Positions 10,394 to 20,394 of a DNA stretch of 64,000 bases are shown piece by piece. This DNA is from Sphingomonas phyllosphaerae FA2 (GTDB lineage: Bacteria; Pseudomonadota; Alphaproteobacteria; Sphingomonadales; Sphingomonadaceae). Under the pieces are notes generated by a model. That model was not told where the DNA came from. It saw nothing but the letters and a program-made list of their open reading frames with translations, and searched no databases. The stretch is from positions 2,661,454 to 2,725,453 of the forward strand of contig NZ_KE386571.1 in assembly GCF_000427645.1 (NCBI RefSeq), given 5' to 3'. The position numbers were made by a program, and so were the translations under genes. The number at the start of each line of letters is the position of its first letter. The stretch's first letter is position 1.

Positions 10394-10687
10394 CTATTCC
10401 AATCCGTCCGCCAGCTGGGTCATCTCGACCGGGCCGGCCAGCCATTCCTCATAGCTCTTGAACACCGCACGCGTGTACGCCTGCGCGTGGCGCTCGTCAT
10501 AGCCCGCTTGATCCACCCATCGCTCGTAGATGTAGAGCGTCGGGCTGCCATCGGCAGCGGGATGCGGGTCGAACCGCTCACATCCCGCCTCTTCACGTGT
10601 CCTCGCGACGATTTCGGCAACGGCGTCACACGCCGACCCGAAATGCTCCGGCTTCAACCGGATCGTTGCAAGGTACGTCAACGCCAT
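10394..10687 (-). CDS. ABM-type putative quinol monooxygenase inside the atp operon
   Basis: A 97-residue ferredoxin-like (dimeric alpha/beta barrel) protein of the antibiotic biosynthesis monooxygenase family. It shows the [22 protein letters not shown] helix, the [10 protein letters not shown] strand and the typical [18 protein letters not shown] segment. Relatives such as YgiN act on quinols without cofactors or degrade haem; here the reaction is unknown. It lies 3 bases after the atpA stop and 1 base before the atpG start, so it is co-transcribed and probably translationally coupled with ATP synthase genes. This placement is unusual for the F1 operon as generally described. Confidence 0.85.
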   Translation of the reverse strand: MALTYLATIRLKPEHFGSACDAVAEIVARTREEAGCERFDPHPAADGSPTLYIYERWVDQAGYDERHAQAYTRAVFKSYEEWLAGPVEMTQLADGLE

Positions 10688-10690
10688 GAC

Positions 10691-12794
<2,104 letters not shown>

Positions 12795-12996
12795 GCGATC
12801 CACTTTCCTCGTCATGACCCAAGGGTGCCCACCCATGCGAACGGATGGCGCAACGAAGCGCCTCGCATTGGGTACGGCGCGCGTAGCAAAGGGGGAACCG
12901 CGATGCAACCGGAGTGAAACCCCGGTGATGTCCCGTGCCCGTTTGAGCGCAAGCTGCGGGATGCGATGCGCATGCGGCTGGCGTAGACCGGCGGGC

Positions 12997-13818
12997 ATGA
13001 GCGCGACGATCGACTCCGACACTGCCTGGGATGCCTTCGCCCGCCGCGATCGCGCCTTCGACGGCCGCTTCGTGGTCGCGGTGCGCAGCACGCATATCTA
13101 TTGCAAGCCGAGCTGCGCCGCGCGCCGCCCGCGCCGCGAGAATGTCGCCTTCCTCGCCGACGCCGCCGCGGCGCGCGCAGCCGGCTATCGCGCATGCCGG
13201 CGCTGTCTGCCCGATTCGGTTGCGCGCGATCGCCAGGCGGTGATCGCCGCCGCGGCGCTGCTCGGCGGTGACGCACCGCCCCCGCTGGGCGCTCTGGCGG
13301 CGGCGGTCGGTTATGCCCCGCACCATTTCCACCGGCTCTTCCATCGGCTGACCGGCGTCACCCCCGCCGCCTTCGCACGGACATGCCGCGCCGATCGGGT
13401 GCTGACGGCGCTGCGCGACACCGAAAGCGTCACCGCCGCCATCTATGCGGCCGGATATGCCGCACCCAGTCGCTTCTATGCCGATGCCGCGCGGCTCGGG
13501 ATGACGCCGCAGGCGGCCACGGCCGGTGGCGCGGGGGAGACGCTCCGCTGGGTGCGCCTCGCCACCCCGCCCGGCCGCTTGCTGCTCGCCGCGACCACGC
13601 GCGGCTGGTGTCGCTTCGCCTTCGACGAAGACCGCGCCGCGTTGCACGCCGCGTTCCCGGCCGCGACGCTGCGGCCCGGCGATCCGGCGTGGCGCACGCA
13701 GGCGGAGGCGCTGGTGGCCCGAGCGACTGCGGTGCCGGTGGACGCCTCGCTGCCCCGGGCGCTGCGCCGCACGGCCTTCCGTGCGCTCCTCCATCAGCAC
13801 GCAACATCGATTGGTTAG
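12997..13818 (+). CDS. Ada-like protein lacking the alkyltransferase active site
   Basis: The 273-residue product has the N-terminal Ada zinc domain with its four cysteines (C36, C40, C67, C70; IYCKPSC and ACRRCLPD). An AraC-type helix-turn-helix follows (YAPHHFHRLFHRLTGVTPAAFAR and YAAPSRFYADAARLGMTP). It then enters the N-terminal fold of the O6-methylguanine methyltransferase domain (LATPPGRLLLAATTRGWCRFAF), but stops at AFRALLHQHATSIG, before the PCHR active site. Full-length Ada is about 350 residues. C36 could still take a methyl group from DNA phosphotriesters and make the protein a regulator. It could also be a decaying gene. The start at 12997 fits domain length. Confidence 0.8.
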   Translation: MSATIDSDTAWDAFARRDRAFDGRFVVAVRSTHIYCKPSCAARRPRRENVAFLADAAAARAAGYRACRRCLPDSVARDRQAVIAAAALLGGDAPPPLGALAAAVGYAPHHFHRLFHRLTGVTPAAFARTCRADRVLTALRDTESVTAAIYAAGYAAPSRFYADAARLGMTPQAATAGGAGETLRWVRLATPPGRLLLAATTRGWCRFAFDEDRAALHAAFPAATLRPGDPAWRTQAEALVARATAVPVDASLPRALRRTAFRALLHQHATSIG

Positions 13819-13866
13819 CCAATTCGAAAGGCTTGCACGGTAGCGATCATCTTCGAGCCAATTCGA
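13817..13866 (+). promoter_or_regulatory. direct repeat AGCCAATTCGA upstream of cpaF
   Basis: AGCCAATTCGA occurs at 13817-13827 and again at 13856-13866, 39 bases apart, in the short gap between the Ada-like gene and cpaF. The first copy overlaps an imperfect dyad (ATTGG-TTAG-CCAAT). It might bind a regulator of cpaF. No promoter hexamers stand out. Confidence 0.3.
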
Positions 13867-13881
13867 GGACGATCAGGGTCG

Positions 13882-15405
13882 ATGAACGCGTTCGGACGCC
13901 GCAACGGCGGCATGGGTGGCGGCGGTAACGGCGTCGGAGTGCGCGGCGGCTTCGGAGTCGCACGCCCGATGCACGTCCCGCCCGGCAACGCCCGTGACGA
14001 CCAGCCGGTCGAAACCGCCGCGCCGCACGACGCGATTGCCGCGCTCGACCCGCTGACCCCGCTCGGACAGACCGACGCGATGCAGCGGCTGTCGGATCGT
14101 CAGAATGCGACCGCCGACTCGGGCGCCAGCCGCATGGAAGGTTTCGAGGCGTCGATCCACAAGATCAAGGAGCAGGTGCTTCCGCGCCTGCTGGAGCGCG
14201 TCGACCCCGAGGCGGCCGCGACGCTCGGCAAGGAAGATCTGGCCGAGGAATTCCGCCCGATCATCGGCGAGGTGCTCGCCGAACTGAAGCTGACGCTCAA
14301 CCGCCGCGAACAGTTCGCGCTCGAGAAGGTGCTGGTCGACGAACTGCTCGGGCTCGGCCCGCTCGAGGAGTTGCTCGCCGACCCCGAGATCAGCGACATC
14401 ATGGTCAACGGCCCCGACCAGACCTTCGTCGAGCGCAAGGGCAAGCTGGAGATGGCGCAGATCCAGTTCCGCGACGAGGAACATCTGTTCCAGATCGCGC
14501 AGCGCATCTGCAACTCGGTCGGCCGCCGCGTCGACCAGACGACGCCACTCGCCGACGCACGCCTCAAGGACGGCAGCCGCGTCAACGTCATCGTCCCACC
14601 GCTGTCGTTGCGCGGCACCGCGATCTCGATCCGTAAATTCTCCGCCAAGCCGATCACGCTCGACATGATGGCAGGCTTCGGCAGCATGAGCCCGAAGATG
14701 GCGACCGCGCTGAAAGTCGCAGGCGCGTCGCGGTTCAACATCGTCATCTCGGGCGGCACCGGCTCGGGCAAGACGACGATGTTGAACGCCTTGTCGAAGA
14801 TGATCGACCCCGGCGAACGCGTGCTGACGATCGAGGACGCCGCCGAGCTGCGCCTGCAACAGCCGCATTGGCTGCCGCTCGAAACCCGCCCCGCCAATCT
14901 CGAGGGTCAGGGCGAGATCAGCATCCGCGATCTCGTCAAGAACGCGCTGCGTATGCGCCCCGATCGCATTATCCTCGGCGAAATCCGTGGCAGCGAGTGT
15001 TTCGACATGCTCGCGGCGATGAACACCGGCCACGATGGCTCGATGTGCACGCTCCACTCCAACTCCCCGCGCGAGGCGCTGGCGCGAATGGAGAATATGG
15101 TGATGATGTCGGACATCAAGGTGCCCAAGGAAGCGATCAGCCGCCAGATCGCGGACAGCGTCGACATGATCATCCAGGTCAAGCGCCTGCGCGACGGCAG
15201 CCGCCGCGTCACCAACGTCACCGAGGTGATCGGAATGGAAGGCCCGGTGATCGTCACGCAGGAATTGTTCAAGTTCGAATATCTCGACGAGAGCGCCGAC
15301 GGAAAGATCATCGGCGAATATCGCTCGATGGGCCTGCGCCCCTACACGATCGACAAGGCCAAGCAGTTCGGCTTCGATCAGGCCTATCTGGAGGCGTGCC
15401 TGTAA
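13882..15405 (+). CDS. cpaF: CpaF/TadA-type secretion ATPase
   Basis: A 507-residue hexameric ATPase that powers Flp/Tad pilus assembly at the inner membrane. A glycine-rich N-terminus (residues 5-25) precedes a conserved N-terminal domain and the ATPase core. Walker [10 protein letters not shown] starts at residue 291, and the Asp box, Walker B ([16 protein letters not shown]) and His box ([20 protein letters not shown]) follow. No other cpa/tad gene lies within the window on either side, so this copy is separated from its pilus operon or serves another machine. Length and motifs are normal. Confidence 0.92.
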   Translation: MNAFGRRNGGMGGGGNGVGVRGGFGVARPMHVPPGNARDDQPVETAAPHDAIAALDPLTPLGQTDAMQRLSDRQNATADSGASRMEGFEASIHKIKEQVLPRLLERVDPEAAATLGKEDLAEEFRPIIGEVLAELKLTLNRREQFALEKVLVDELLGLGPLEELLADPEISDIMVNGPDQTFVERKGKLEMAQIQFRDEEHLFQIAQRICNSVGRRVDQTTPLADARLKDGSRVNVIVPPLSLRGTAISIRKFSAKPITLDMMAGFGSMSPKMATALKVAGASRFNIVISGGTGSGKTTMLNALSKMIDPGERVLTIEDAAELRLQQPHWLPLETRPANLEGQGEISIRDLVKNALRMRPDRIILGEIRGSECFDMLAAMNTGHDGSMCTLHSNSPREALARMENMVMMSDIKVPKEAISRQIADSVDMIIQVKRLRDGSRRVTNVTEVIGMEGPVIVTQELFKFEYLDESADGKIIGEYRSMGLRPYTIDKAKQFGFDQAYLEACL

Positions 15406-15443
15406 CGTGTCCCTCGTCCGTCGCCCCGAACCACACCCCCCTT

Positions 15444-15526
15444 GTCGCCCCGGACTTGATCCGGGGCCCCGCTTCTTCTTGCCGACAGAAGTAAGAAGTG
15501 GGATCCCGGATCAAGTCCGGGATGAC
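15444..15526. repeat. GGACTTGATCCGG palindromic repeat, copy 1
   Basis: A long hairpin with arms GTCGCCCCGGACTTGATCC and GGATCAAGTCCGGGATGAC and a CTTCTTCTTGCCGACAGAAG-type loop. Related copies lie at 18616-18695 and 52709-52794. It sits between cpaF and the protease gene, next to a repeat of another family. Confidence 0.8.
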
Positions 15527-15547
15527 GCCTGACTTGCTTCCGCCCCC

Positions 15548-15638
15548 GTCATTCCCTCGCAGGCGGGAATCCAGCATCTCAAGCGTCGCTTCTATCGACA
15601 GACCCGCGCGTCTGGATCCCCGCCTCCGCGGGGATGAC
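15548..15638. repeat. GTCATTCCC..GGGAATCCAG palindromic repeat, copy 1
   Basis: Arms GTCATTCCCTCGCAGGCGGG and CCCCGCCTCCGCGGGGATGAC are inverted and enclose a variable core with TCTGGAT at the right. A second copy of similar size lies at 26117-26209. Confidence 0.75.
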
Positions 15639-15695
15639 GGGGGTGAGCAGCACCCCGACCCGTGACACGCCCGCACGATTCGCTACACCACCCGC

Positions 15696-16877
15696 GTGCC
15701 GATCCTGTCGCTCCTGCCGCTCGCGCTCGCCGCCGCGCCGCTGCCCGAACCGCGTGCCGCGTGGGTCGGTCGATCGACGCTCGCCGCCGATGCCGAGGGG
15801 CGCTGGATTCCGTTCGACCTGACCCCCGGCAACCAGATCCGCTTCACGATGGCGGTCGACGGCCGGCCCGTCACCGCGATCCTCGATACCGGGGTCAGCT
15901 ATTCGGTCCTCGCCCGCCGCTTCGCCGAGGCGTACCGCCTCCCCGTCCGCGCCGAGGGCCGCGCGACCGTGATCGGCGGCAGCGTCGCGATCGGCCGCGT
16001 CGAGACGCGCACGGTCGCGATCGGCGCGGTGACGCGGCGCGGCGGCAGCCTCGCCGTCGCCGACCTTCCTGCCGCCGCGACCGGCAGCGCGCTGGCGGTC
16101 GACATGCTCGTCGGGCGCGACCTCACCGCACCCTATGCGCTCGACATCGACTATCAGGCACGCCGCTTTCGGCTCCTGCGAAGCGGCAGCCGTCCGTTTG
16201 CGGGAACGAGCGCGCCGCTGTCGATCGCGCCCGACCGGATGGTCTACGTCAGCGCGATCGGCGCGGCGGGCGCGACGCTGACGCCGATGGTGGTCGACAC
16301 CGGCGACGGCTCGGCGATCACGCTCGGCCCGGCGGCGTGGGCGACCGCGCGCGTCGCGGCCGGTCCGGTGACGACCACCGTCTCGTTCGGCCTCGCCGGC
16401 GCCGTGGTCAGCGAAATGGCGATCGTGCCCGCGCTGCGGATCGGCGACGCGATCGCGCGCGATGTCGAGGTCCGGGTCGAGCCCACCGGCGGCTTCTCCG
16501 ACACGATCGGGGTCGCGGGCCGGATCGGCTCGGGCTTCCTCCAGCGTTACCGCGTGCTGCTCGATCCTGCCGCGGGGCAGATGCTGCTCGGCCCTACCCC
16601 GCGATCCGACACACCGACATTGCGCTCGACCAGCGGCCTGCTGCTCGCGCTGACGGGCGAGCGGTTGCGCGTCCTGCATGTGATGCGCGGCGGTCCGGCC
16701 GCCGTGGCCGGCTGGCAGGAGGGCGACACGATCTGCGCGGTCGACGGCACGCGGATCGGCCCCGCCTACGCGCGCAGCGCACTGGCCGCCTGGCCCGCGG
16801 GCGCCGTCGGGCGCGTCGTCACGCTCGAGGATTGCACCGGCCGGCGGCGCACGTTGACACTGAAGCATTTCTACTGA
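15696..16877 (+). CDS. exported retropepsin-like aspartic protease with PDZ domain
   Basis: A 393-residue protein starting at a GTG, with a signal peptide in the first 20 residues. Two retropepsin-like repeats follow, each with its own aspartate: D64 in ILDTGVSYS and D201 in VVDTGDGSA. A PDZ domain closes the protein (LRVLHVMRGGPAAVAGWQEGD and the following ICAVDGTRI). Two DTG motifs in one chain suggest a self-contained active site, as in pepsins, but the Ser/Thr after DTG is replaced, so activity is uncertain. It probably works in the periplasm. It is flanked by repeats upstream and a small unrelated gene downstream. Confidence 0.75.
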   Translation: MPILSLLPLALAAAPLPEPRAAWVGRSTLAADAEGRWIPFDLTPGNQIRFTMAVDGRPVTAILDTGVSYSVLARRFAEAYRLPVRAEGRATVIGGSVAIGRVETRTVAIGAVTRRGGSLAVADLPAAATGSALAVDMLVGRDLTAPYALDIDYQARRFRLLRSGSRPFAGTSAPLSIAPDRMVYVSAIGAAGATLTPMVVDTGDGSAITLGPAAWATARVAAGPVTTTVSFGLAGAVVSEMAIVPALRIGDAIARDVEVRVEPTGGFSDTIGVAGRIGSGFLQRYRVLLDPAAGQMLLGPTPRSDTPTLRSTSGLLLALTGERLRVLHVMRGGPAAVAGWQEGDTICAVDGTRIGPAYARSALAAWPAGAVGRVVTLEDCTGRRRTLTLKHFY

Positions 16878-16953
16878 CCGGAATCGCGCGGTACGCGGTA
16901 TCGCACGGTCAGATCGATCGTTAGCGTCCTGGGACGATCGAAAAAGGGGCCAG

Positions 16954-17193
16954 ATGCCGCAGTTCACCATCATCTTCGCCGGGCGCGAGTCCGAACGGCT
17001 CACGATCGAGTGCGCCGACCTGCCGGCGGCGCGCAACGAGGCGGTTCAGCGACTTGGTCGCTATCTCGTCGATCATCCTCATTATGCCGAAGAGGGCCAT
17101 TGGCGCGTAACGGTCGAGGACGAGATGGGTCGGGCCGCAGCGTTGGTGATCGTCGCCACCGTGACGCCGCGCCCGCCCGGCCAGAGGGAATAG
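16954..17193 (+). CDS. small DUF6894-like protein
   Basis: A 79-residue protein beginning MPQFTIIFAGRESERLTIEC with a LPAARNEAVQRLGRYLVDHP helix and a WRVTVEDEMGRA strand. The strand-helix-strand pattern and the ARNEAV segment resemble DUF6894 proteins, small alphaproteobacterial proteins of unknown role. An AAAGGGG site lies 8 bases before the ATG. It stands alone between the protease gene and a minus-strand gene. Confidence 0.65.
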   Translation: MPQFTIIFAGRESERLTIECADLPAARNEAVQRLGRYLVDHPHYAEEGHWRVTVEDEMGRAAALVIVATVTPRPPGQRE

Positions 17194-17206
17194 CCCCGCG
17201 CGGCGG

Positions 17207-17407
17207 CTAGTGCGGCCGGTCGTCGATGCGCGGATCGCTCATTCGCTGCTGCCCCAGCGCACGCGCGGCGCTGCGCACCAGTTTCTCGCTCAGCCGCATC
17301 GCCGCCTCGGCGGTCAGGTTATAGCTCGCGCCGCAGCGTGACAGCACGGTCACCACACCATCATCGGCGATGACGTTCGGCGCCATTGTACATATGTCTG
17401 GCTTCAT
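17207..17407 (-). CDS. 66-residue hypothetical protein
   Basis: I do not recognise a family. The product starts MKPDICTMAPNVIADDGVVT and continues with a conserved-looking SYNLTAEAAMRLSEKLVRSAARAL helix. An AAGGTGG ribosome-binding site precedes the ATG at 17407, and there is no signal peptide. The 150-base stretch upstream (17408-17559) holds nothing I can identify. Coding status rests on the ribosome-binding site and amino-acid composition. Confidence 0.55.
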   Translation of the reverse strand: MKPDICTMAPNVIADDGVVTVLSRCGASYNLTAEAAMRLSEKLVRSAARALGQQRMSDPRIDDRPH

Positions 17408-17559
17408 GCTTCCACCTTGATCACCAAGCGTTGTGACGGGTGAAGGCCGCCGAGCGGTACGAAGCGAAATCCCACGCGGAACGACACGGCATTCGTCGCG
17501 ACACAAGCCTTCGATTGCGAGGACAACCCGGCGCTGACGAGGTAGTTCCAACTGCCGCC

Positions 17560-17754
17560 TCAAGGCTTTAGCGCGATCCAGCCCGCAATGGTGGCGACGA
17601 TCAGCGCGATTACCTGCACGAGGGTCCAGTCCACCCAGCCCACCGCATCGGGGTGCGCGCGCCGCCGCCGCCGATGGTCGCGCCACCCCGCCAGCACCGC
17701 AACGCCGACCGCCGCGCCCGCGATCACGCACAGCAGCTCTTGCGCATCGCTCAT
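17560..17754 (-). CDS. small two-helix membrane protein
   Basis: The 64-residue product has two hydrophobic segments (LLCVIAGAAVGVAVLAGW near the start and VQVIALIVATIAGWIAL at the end) joined by a basic loop HRRRRRAH. I chose the ATG at 17754 (MSDAQELL) with a GGGAGG site upstream over a TTG further out. Function unknown. It is divergent from the methyltransferase-like gene, whose start is only 47 bases away. Confidence 0.55.
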   Translation of the reverse strand: MSDAQELLCVIAGAAVGVAVLAGWRDHRRRRRAHPDAVGWVDWTLVQVIALIVATIAGWIALKP

Positions 17755-17801
17755 CGCCGCGTCAGCCTCCCGGCTATCCAAAAATGGAGAGGTTCTCGTC
17801 C

Positions 17802-18590
17802 ATGCATCGTCTCGCTCCCGTCCTGCTGCTCGCCCTGCCCGCCACGGTGGCCGCCGCCCCGCGCCCGCCCGCGCCGATTGCGGCAGCGGCGGCGGCGCCG
17901 ACCCGCACCCCCGCCAATATCGCGCGCGATCGCTATCGCCACCCTGCCGAAACGCTCGCCTTCTTCGGGGTGAAGCCGACGGACACGGTCGTCGAGGTCT
18001 GGCCGGGCGCGGGCTGGTACACCGAAATCCTTGCGCCGCTCACCGCCAAGCGCGGACATTATTATGTCGCGGGGCCGTGGGAAAAGGGACTGAACGCGGT
18101 CCGCGCGCTCCAGACCAAGGATGCCGCGACTTATGGCAAGGTTCAGTTCGCCGCATTGCCCGCACAGGCCGGACAGCCGACCGTGCCTGATGGGAGCGCC
18201 GATGTCGTGCTCACCTTCCGCAACGTCCACAACTGGCGGTTCGGCGGCGAGGATCAGGCGCGGCAGATGTTCGCGGCGATGTACCGGATGCTCAAGCCCG
18301 GCGGCACGCTCGGCGTGGTCGAACACCGCCTCCCCGAAGCGCGCGATGCCGCCGCTGAGGAGAAGAGCGGTTACATGAAGCCGAGCAGCGTGATCGGCTT
18401 CGCGACCGCGGCGGGGTTTAAGCTCGCGGGCAAGTCGGAGGTGAACGCCAATCCGAAGGACACGGCCGACTGGGCCGGCGGCGTCTGGACGCTGCCGCCC
18501 AGCTATGCGCTCAAGGATGTGGACCGGGCCAAATATGCCGCGATCGGCGAGAGCGACCGGATGACGCTCAAATTCGTCAAGCCGCGCTAA
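17802..18590 (+). CDS. exported SAM-methyltransferase-like protein
   Basis: A 262-residue protein with a signal peptide (MHRLAPVLLLALPATVAAA) and a Rossmann methyltransferase domain: motif I reads VVEVWPGAGWYTEIL and DVVLTFRNVHNW follows further on. It resembles COG4798 predicted methyltransferases, which often carry signal peptides. SAM is not known to be available in the periplasm, so the true ligand is unclear. The ATG at 17802 is preferred to one at 17784 because GGAGAGG lies 9 bases before it. No partner gene is adjacent; a repeat follows. Confidence 0.75.
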   Translation: MHRLAPVLLLALPATVAAAPRPPAPIAAAAAAPTRTPANIARDRYRHPAETLAFFGVKPTDTVVEVWPGAGWYTEILAPLTAKRGHYYVAGPWEKGLNAVRALQTKDAATYGKVQFAALPAQAGQPTVPDGSADVVLTFRNVHNWRFGGEDQARQMFAAMYRMLKPGGTLGVVEHRLPEARDAAAEEKSGYMKPSSVIGFATAAGFKLAGKSEVNANPKDTADWAGGVWTLPPSYALKDVDRAKYAAIGESDRMTLKFVKPR

Positions 18591-18615
18591 ACATCAAGGC
18601 AGCCCGCGAATCTTC

Positions 18616-18695
18616 GTCGCCTCGGACTTGATCCGGGTCTCGCTTCCTGCCGACAGGGGTTCAGAAGCGGGGTCCCGGATCAAGTCCGGGACGAC
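18616..18695. repeat. GGACTTGATCCGG palindromic repeat, copy 2
   Basis: Arms GTCGCCTCGGACTTGATCC and GGATCAAGTCCGGGACGAC enclose a GCTTCCTGCCGACAGGGGTT-type core. It lies between the methyltransferase-like gene and phaR, two convergent genes, where it may also act as a terminator. Confidence 0.8.
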
Positions 18696-18748
18696 GGCTC
18701 AGGGCAGGAAGGCTGATACGGGAACCGCGTAGAGCGACACCGCCTCGC

Positions 18749-19300
18749 TCACTCCCCCAGCTTGTCGACTTTGTCGCGCAGTTGCGCCAGCTCCGCCTTC
18801 AGCGCTGCGATCTCGCCGTCCTTGCCGGTCGTCGCTGCCGCAGGGGCTGGCGCGACCGGGGGCTTGAACGCCTGCGCCGCAGCCTCGAACATCTCCAGAT
18901 TACGCTTGGCGATCTCCGCGAACGGCGAACCCGCGAACGCGCCCTCGACTGCATTCTTGAACTGCGCCTGATTGCGGCGGAAACTGTCCATCGATGCATC
19001 GAGGTAATCCGGGACCATCGCCTGCATCGAATCTCCGTACAGCGCGATCAACTGGCGCAGGAAATTCACCGGCAGCATCGTCTGCCCCCGGCTTTCCGCT
19101 TCCATGATGATCTGCGTCAGGACGTTGTGGGTAATATCCTCGTCGGTCTTGGCGTCGACGACCTTGAACTCGCGACCTTCGCGCGTCATCGCCGCAAGAT
19201 GTTCGAGCGTGATGTAGGAGGAGCTTTCGGTATTGTAGAGCCGGCGGTTGGCGTACTTCTTGATGACGACCACCCCGTCGGTACCATGCTGCTTCTTCAT
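18749..19300 (-). CDS. phaR: polyhydroxyalkanoate synthesis repressor PhaR
   Basis: A 183-residue regulator that represses phasin and its own gene and is released when it binds nascent PHA. The N-terminal PHB/PHA accumulation DNA-binding domain is intact (VIKKYANRRLYNTESSSYIT and the following LEHLAAM). The PHB_acc region (LPVNFLRQLIALYGDSMQAM) follows, and the C-terminus is a coiled coil (IAALKAELAQLRDKVDKLGE). The ATG at 19300 gives the family N-terminus MKKQHGTDGVVVIKKYANRR. It faces the PhaC-like gene across only 14 bases, so its promoter must lie inside that gene's 5' end. Confidence 0.95.
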   Translation of the reverse strand: MKKQHGTDGVVVIKKYANRRLYNTESSSYITLEHLAAMTREGREFKVVDAKTDEDITHNVLTQIIMEAESRGQTMLPVNFLRQLIALYGDSMQAMVPDYLDASMDSFRRNQAQFKNAVEGAFAGSPFAEIAKRNLEMFEAAAQAFKPPVAPAPAAATTGKDGEIAALKAELAQLRDKVDKLGE

Positions 19301-19314
19301 CGCGCGAGATCCCC

Positions 19315-20394
19315 GTGACCGAACCTGTTCGCCGTATTGCACAAAATGTGGCGCTGCAACACGGTCAATACGGCCCCAGGCCGCTGCCGTTGTTCCTGGA
19401 GATGCTGCGCCGCGAGACTGCAACATCGCCGCAGCGTGCAGCCGCGGCTTTGGCGGGACTGCGCCGTTATCAGGATGCACCGCGCACGCATCGACGACTG
19501 CCACCGATCCGCTATCGCAGCGGCGCGGCGCGGCTACGCGATGGCGCGCGCGGCAGCGACGGCGCGCCCGTCGTGCTGGTACCATCGCTGATCAACCCGC
19601 CTTACGTCCTCGATCTCGCCCCCGGCCGCTCGCTGCTTCGACATTTGGCGACGGCCGGATTTCATCCGTGGCTCGTCGATTGGGGAACGCCGCGCGCGCA
19701 GGATCAGGGGCTCGATCTGGCGGGGCATGTGACACGCCGCTTGCTGCCGCTGCTGTCGCGACTCGACCGGCCGCCGCTGCTCGTCGGTTATTGCCTCGGC
19801 GGCACGCTGGCGATCGCGGCGGCAGCGGCGCTCGCGCCGGGCAGGATCGCCGGGGTCGCGACGATCGCCGCGCCGTGGCGTTTCGCCGGTTATGGCGCGG
19901 ACGCCCGCACCGCGCTCGCGTCGCTGTGGGAACAGGTCGCGCCGGGCGCAAAGGCGCTCGGCGTGTTGCCGATGGAGGTGTTGCAAACCGCCTTCTGGCA
20001 ACTCGACCCGGCGCGGACGGTCGCCAAATACGCTGCGTTCGCGACGATGCCCGCCGCCAGGGCCGCCGATTTCGTGCTGCTCGAGGATTGGGCGAACGGT
20101 GGCGCGCCGCTCACCTACGCCGCGGGTGCCGACCTGTTCGAGGCGCTGCTTGCCGACGACCGGCCGGGGCGTGGCGCATGGCGCCTCGGCGACCGGCCAG
20201 TCGATCCGCTCCGCCTGCCATGCCCCGCAATCGAGTTCGTCTCGCTGACCGACCGCATCACCCCCGCTGCCACCGCGATCGGCCTGCCCGCGCGCCACGA
20301 TCTCGCGCTCGGCCATGTCGGGATGATGGTCGGCGGCCGCGCGAAGCCGATGCTGTGGGATCCGCTGACCGAGTGGCTCCGCGCGCTGGCCTGA
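19315..20394 (+). CDS. PhaC-like alpha/beta hydrolase (PHA synthase-type)
   Basis: The 359-residue product resembles short PHA synthases. The lipase-box-like motif GYCLGG has a cysteine nucleophile at C160, the aspartate lies in SLTDRITPA and the histidine in LGHVGMM. It starts at a GTG (MTEPVRRIAQNVALQ), and the conserved QYGPRPLPLFLEML begins at about residue 18, so the start cannot be far downstream. At this length it matches class III PhaC, but no phaE is adjacent; it could be a diverged synthase or a related depolymerase. Its neighbour phaR supports a PHA role. Its stop directly abuts the alr stop. Confidence 0.8.
   Translation: MTEPVRRIAQNVALQHGQYGPRPLPLFLEMLRRETATSPQRAAAALAGLRRYQDAPRTHRRLPPIRYRSGAARLRDGARGSDGAPVVLVPSLINPPYVLDLAPGRSLLRHLATAGFHPWLVDWGTPRAQDQGLDLAGHVTRRLLPLLSRLDRPPLLVGYCLGGTLAIAAAAALAPGRIAGVATIAAPWRFAGYGADARTALASLWEQVAPGAKALGVLPMEVLQTAFWQLDPARTVAKYAAFATMPAARAADFVLLEDWANGGAPLTYAAGADLFEALLADDRPGRGAWRLGDRPVDPLRLPCPAIEFVSLTDRITPAATAIGLPARHDLALGHVGMMVGGRAKPMLWDPLTEWLRALA
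19337..19368 (-). promoter_or_regulatory. putative phaR promoter and autoregulatory dyad
   Basis: On the minus strand TTGACC (19368-19363) is a candidate -35, followed at about 17 bases by a poor -10 (TTTGTG), giving a leader of about 30 bases. The dyad TTGCA-N13-TGCAA (19337-19359) covers the spacer. Since only 14 bases separate the two start codons, this control region lies within the PhaC-like coding sequence. Prediction from motif only. Confidence 0.3.

Noticed and set aside
13819..13881. Frameshifted remainder of the Ada alkyltransferase domain
   Set aside because: No frame in this gap or the cpaF 5' end encodes a PCHR-like motif, so a simple frameshift does not explain the truncation.
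17784..17801. Upstream ATG as start of the methyltransferase-like protein
   Set aside because: It would remove the ribosome-binding site from the leader and place polar residues before the signal peptide; the ATG at 17802 has a proper site.
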